A DNA stretch of 5,486 nucleotides from Nitriliruptoraceae bacterium (lineage in GTDB: Bacteria > Actinomycetota > Nitriliruptoria > Nitriliruptorales > Nitriliruptoraceae), in NCBI GenBank assembly GCA_007121975.1, contig SKJO01000271.1:1-5486 (forward strand), in the 5' to 3' direction. Both the position numbers and the translations under genes were made by a program. Position 1 is the first letter of the stretch, and each line of letters opens with the position of its first letter. Positions 4,902-5,486 of this stretch are shown here, in pieces. Below the pieces are notes generated by a model that did no database searches, had not been told where the DNA came from, and saw only the letters and a list, made by a program, of their open reading frames with translations.

Positions 4902-5008
4902 TCGCTGTCGCCGACCACCGGTCCGCACCACGCGCCGGCCCCTACGCTGGACCGACCGAGCGCCGCGGACCTGCGCCGGCGTCCCACCCTTCGATGACGA
5001 GAGCGCCG

Positions 5009-5486
5009 ATGAACGCCTGGCACGACCACCTCGCCCTGCTCGACGAGCGCACGTCGGGCTGGACCTGCCGGCAGCGCATCGAGCAGGTGCTGGCCGGCGA
5101 GCCCGTCGCGCACGCCGTGACGATGGTCGCCCGCGACGTGTGCGACGAGGGCCACGTGCACACCGACGTCACGTTGGGCCTGCTGACCGCCACCCGGCTG
5201 GTGCACGCGGTCGCGGGTGACGCCCACCACGTCACCGACGAGCACGAGCTCGGCCTGCAGTGCACGGTCTCCTCGGTGCCGCTGACCGCGATCAGCGAGG
5301 TGTCGGTGCTCTGCCTCGACCAGGACGGGCACCCGGCCACCGAGGTCCGGGTGTCACGGGCCGGCGGGGCGTGGCAGGCGATGGGCGACCTGCATGACTG
5401 CGGCGACCCGCACTGCGACATCCCGCCCGGCTCGATCCAGCTCGAAGCGCAGAGCGAAGGGGTGGTGCTCGTCGCCAGCGGAGAGC
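5009..5486 (+). CDS. DUF5998-like actinobacterial protein, 3' end missing
   Basis: The frame is open from ATG 5009 to the right edge (159 codons). An in-frame ATG at 4994 would add five residues but has no Shine-Dalgarno; 5009 has a weak GAGAG at 4999-5003. The layout matches the actinobacterial DUF5998 family as I remember it: an N-terminal helix with IEQVLAGEPVAHAVT (about 26-40), a beta-rich part with HVHTDVTLGLLTATRLVHAVA (about 49-69), CTVSSVPLTAISEVSVL (about 87-103) and the hallmark CGDPHC at Cys131-Cys136, corresponding to CGDPNC in relatives. The spacing of these blocks fits a PH-like or GRAM-like beta domain, which is inference. No signal peptide or membrane helix is visible. Function is unknown. 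His and Cys are unusually frequent, and the paired Cys may bind metal. Confidence 0.77.
   Translation, partial: MNAWHDHLALLDERTSGWTCRQRIEQVLAGEPVAHAVTMVARDVCDEGHVHTDVTLGLLTATRLVHAVAGDAHHVTDEHELGLQCTVSSVPLTAISEVSVLCLDQDGHPATEVRVSRAGGAWQAMGDLHDCGDPHCDIPPGSIQLEAQSEGVVLVASGE

Larger units (their letters stand above)
4330..5008. other. 679-bp gene-free, repeat-rich block
   Basis: I see no convincing gene here. Open frames on both strands continue into shadows of neighbouring genes or consist of translated repeats. The block holds the rest of the 16-bp repeats, 21-bp repeats (4411-4464), two 48-bp palindromic elements (4486-4596), a 7-bp-arm dyad (4657-4672, ACGCGCG/CGCGCGT), a 12-bp palindrome CGCTCCGGAGCG (4682-4693), a 20-bp duplication (4827-4866) and a strong hairpin (4869-4901). 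TACGCT at 4943-4948 could be a -10 for the following gene, but no matching -35 is clear. No tRNA or riboswitch fold was recognised. Confidence 0.7.

Noticed and set aside
4655..5332. 225-codon minus-strand frame
   Set aside because: It is antisense to the DUF5998-like gene, whose plus-strand product has coherent family motifs.

Overview
The window is about 70% GC, with G/C-ending codons, Shine-Dalgarno starts and no introns. This fits a high-GC actinobacterium. The N-terminus and CGDPxC motif of the last gene resemble the actinobacterial DUF5998 family. The secreted CAP-SLH protein suggests a lineage with an S-layer-type cell surface, such as the Nitriliruptoria, but that placement is inference.

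Layout from left to right: (1) A minus-strand gene runs off the left edge; only its 93-residue N-terminus is present, with a signal peptide or membrane anchor. (2) A short divergent promoter region holds a 17-bp dyad. (3) A secreted protein on the plus strand has a CAP (SCP/PR-1) domain, a Pro/Glu repeat linker and two SLH domains. (4) Two plus-strand genes overlap by GTGA: a 139-aa uncharacterised protein and a 172-aa thioredoxin-fold, Atp10-like protein without a CxxC pair. (5) A convergent gap is filled by 30-bp repeats. (6) A minus-strand low-molecular-weight protein tyrosine phosphatase carries an unusual 10-residue tandem insertion. (7) A 238-bp divergent spacer holds repeats and two small palindromes. 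(8) A plus-strand, probably six-helix membrane protein follows. (9) A 679-bp non-coding block contains five kinds of repeat or hairpin: 16-bp, 21-bp and 20-bp tandem repeats, a duplicated 48-bp palindromic element and a 13-bp-stem hairpin. (10) A plus-strand DUF5998-like gene runs off the right edge.

The genes do not form one obvious pathway. Only the two overlapping genes at 1697-2631 look co-translated. The first gene and the CAP-SLH protein are both exported or membrane-anchored and share a divergent promoter region, so they may be co-regulated at the cell surface. I found no CRISPR array, transposase, tRNA, rRNA or recognisable defence system. The most distinctive feature is the density of short tandem repeats, which lie in most intergenic gaps, inside two proteins and across two stop codons. 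The most interesting single element is the paired 48-bp palindrome at 4486-4596.
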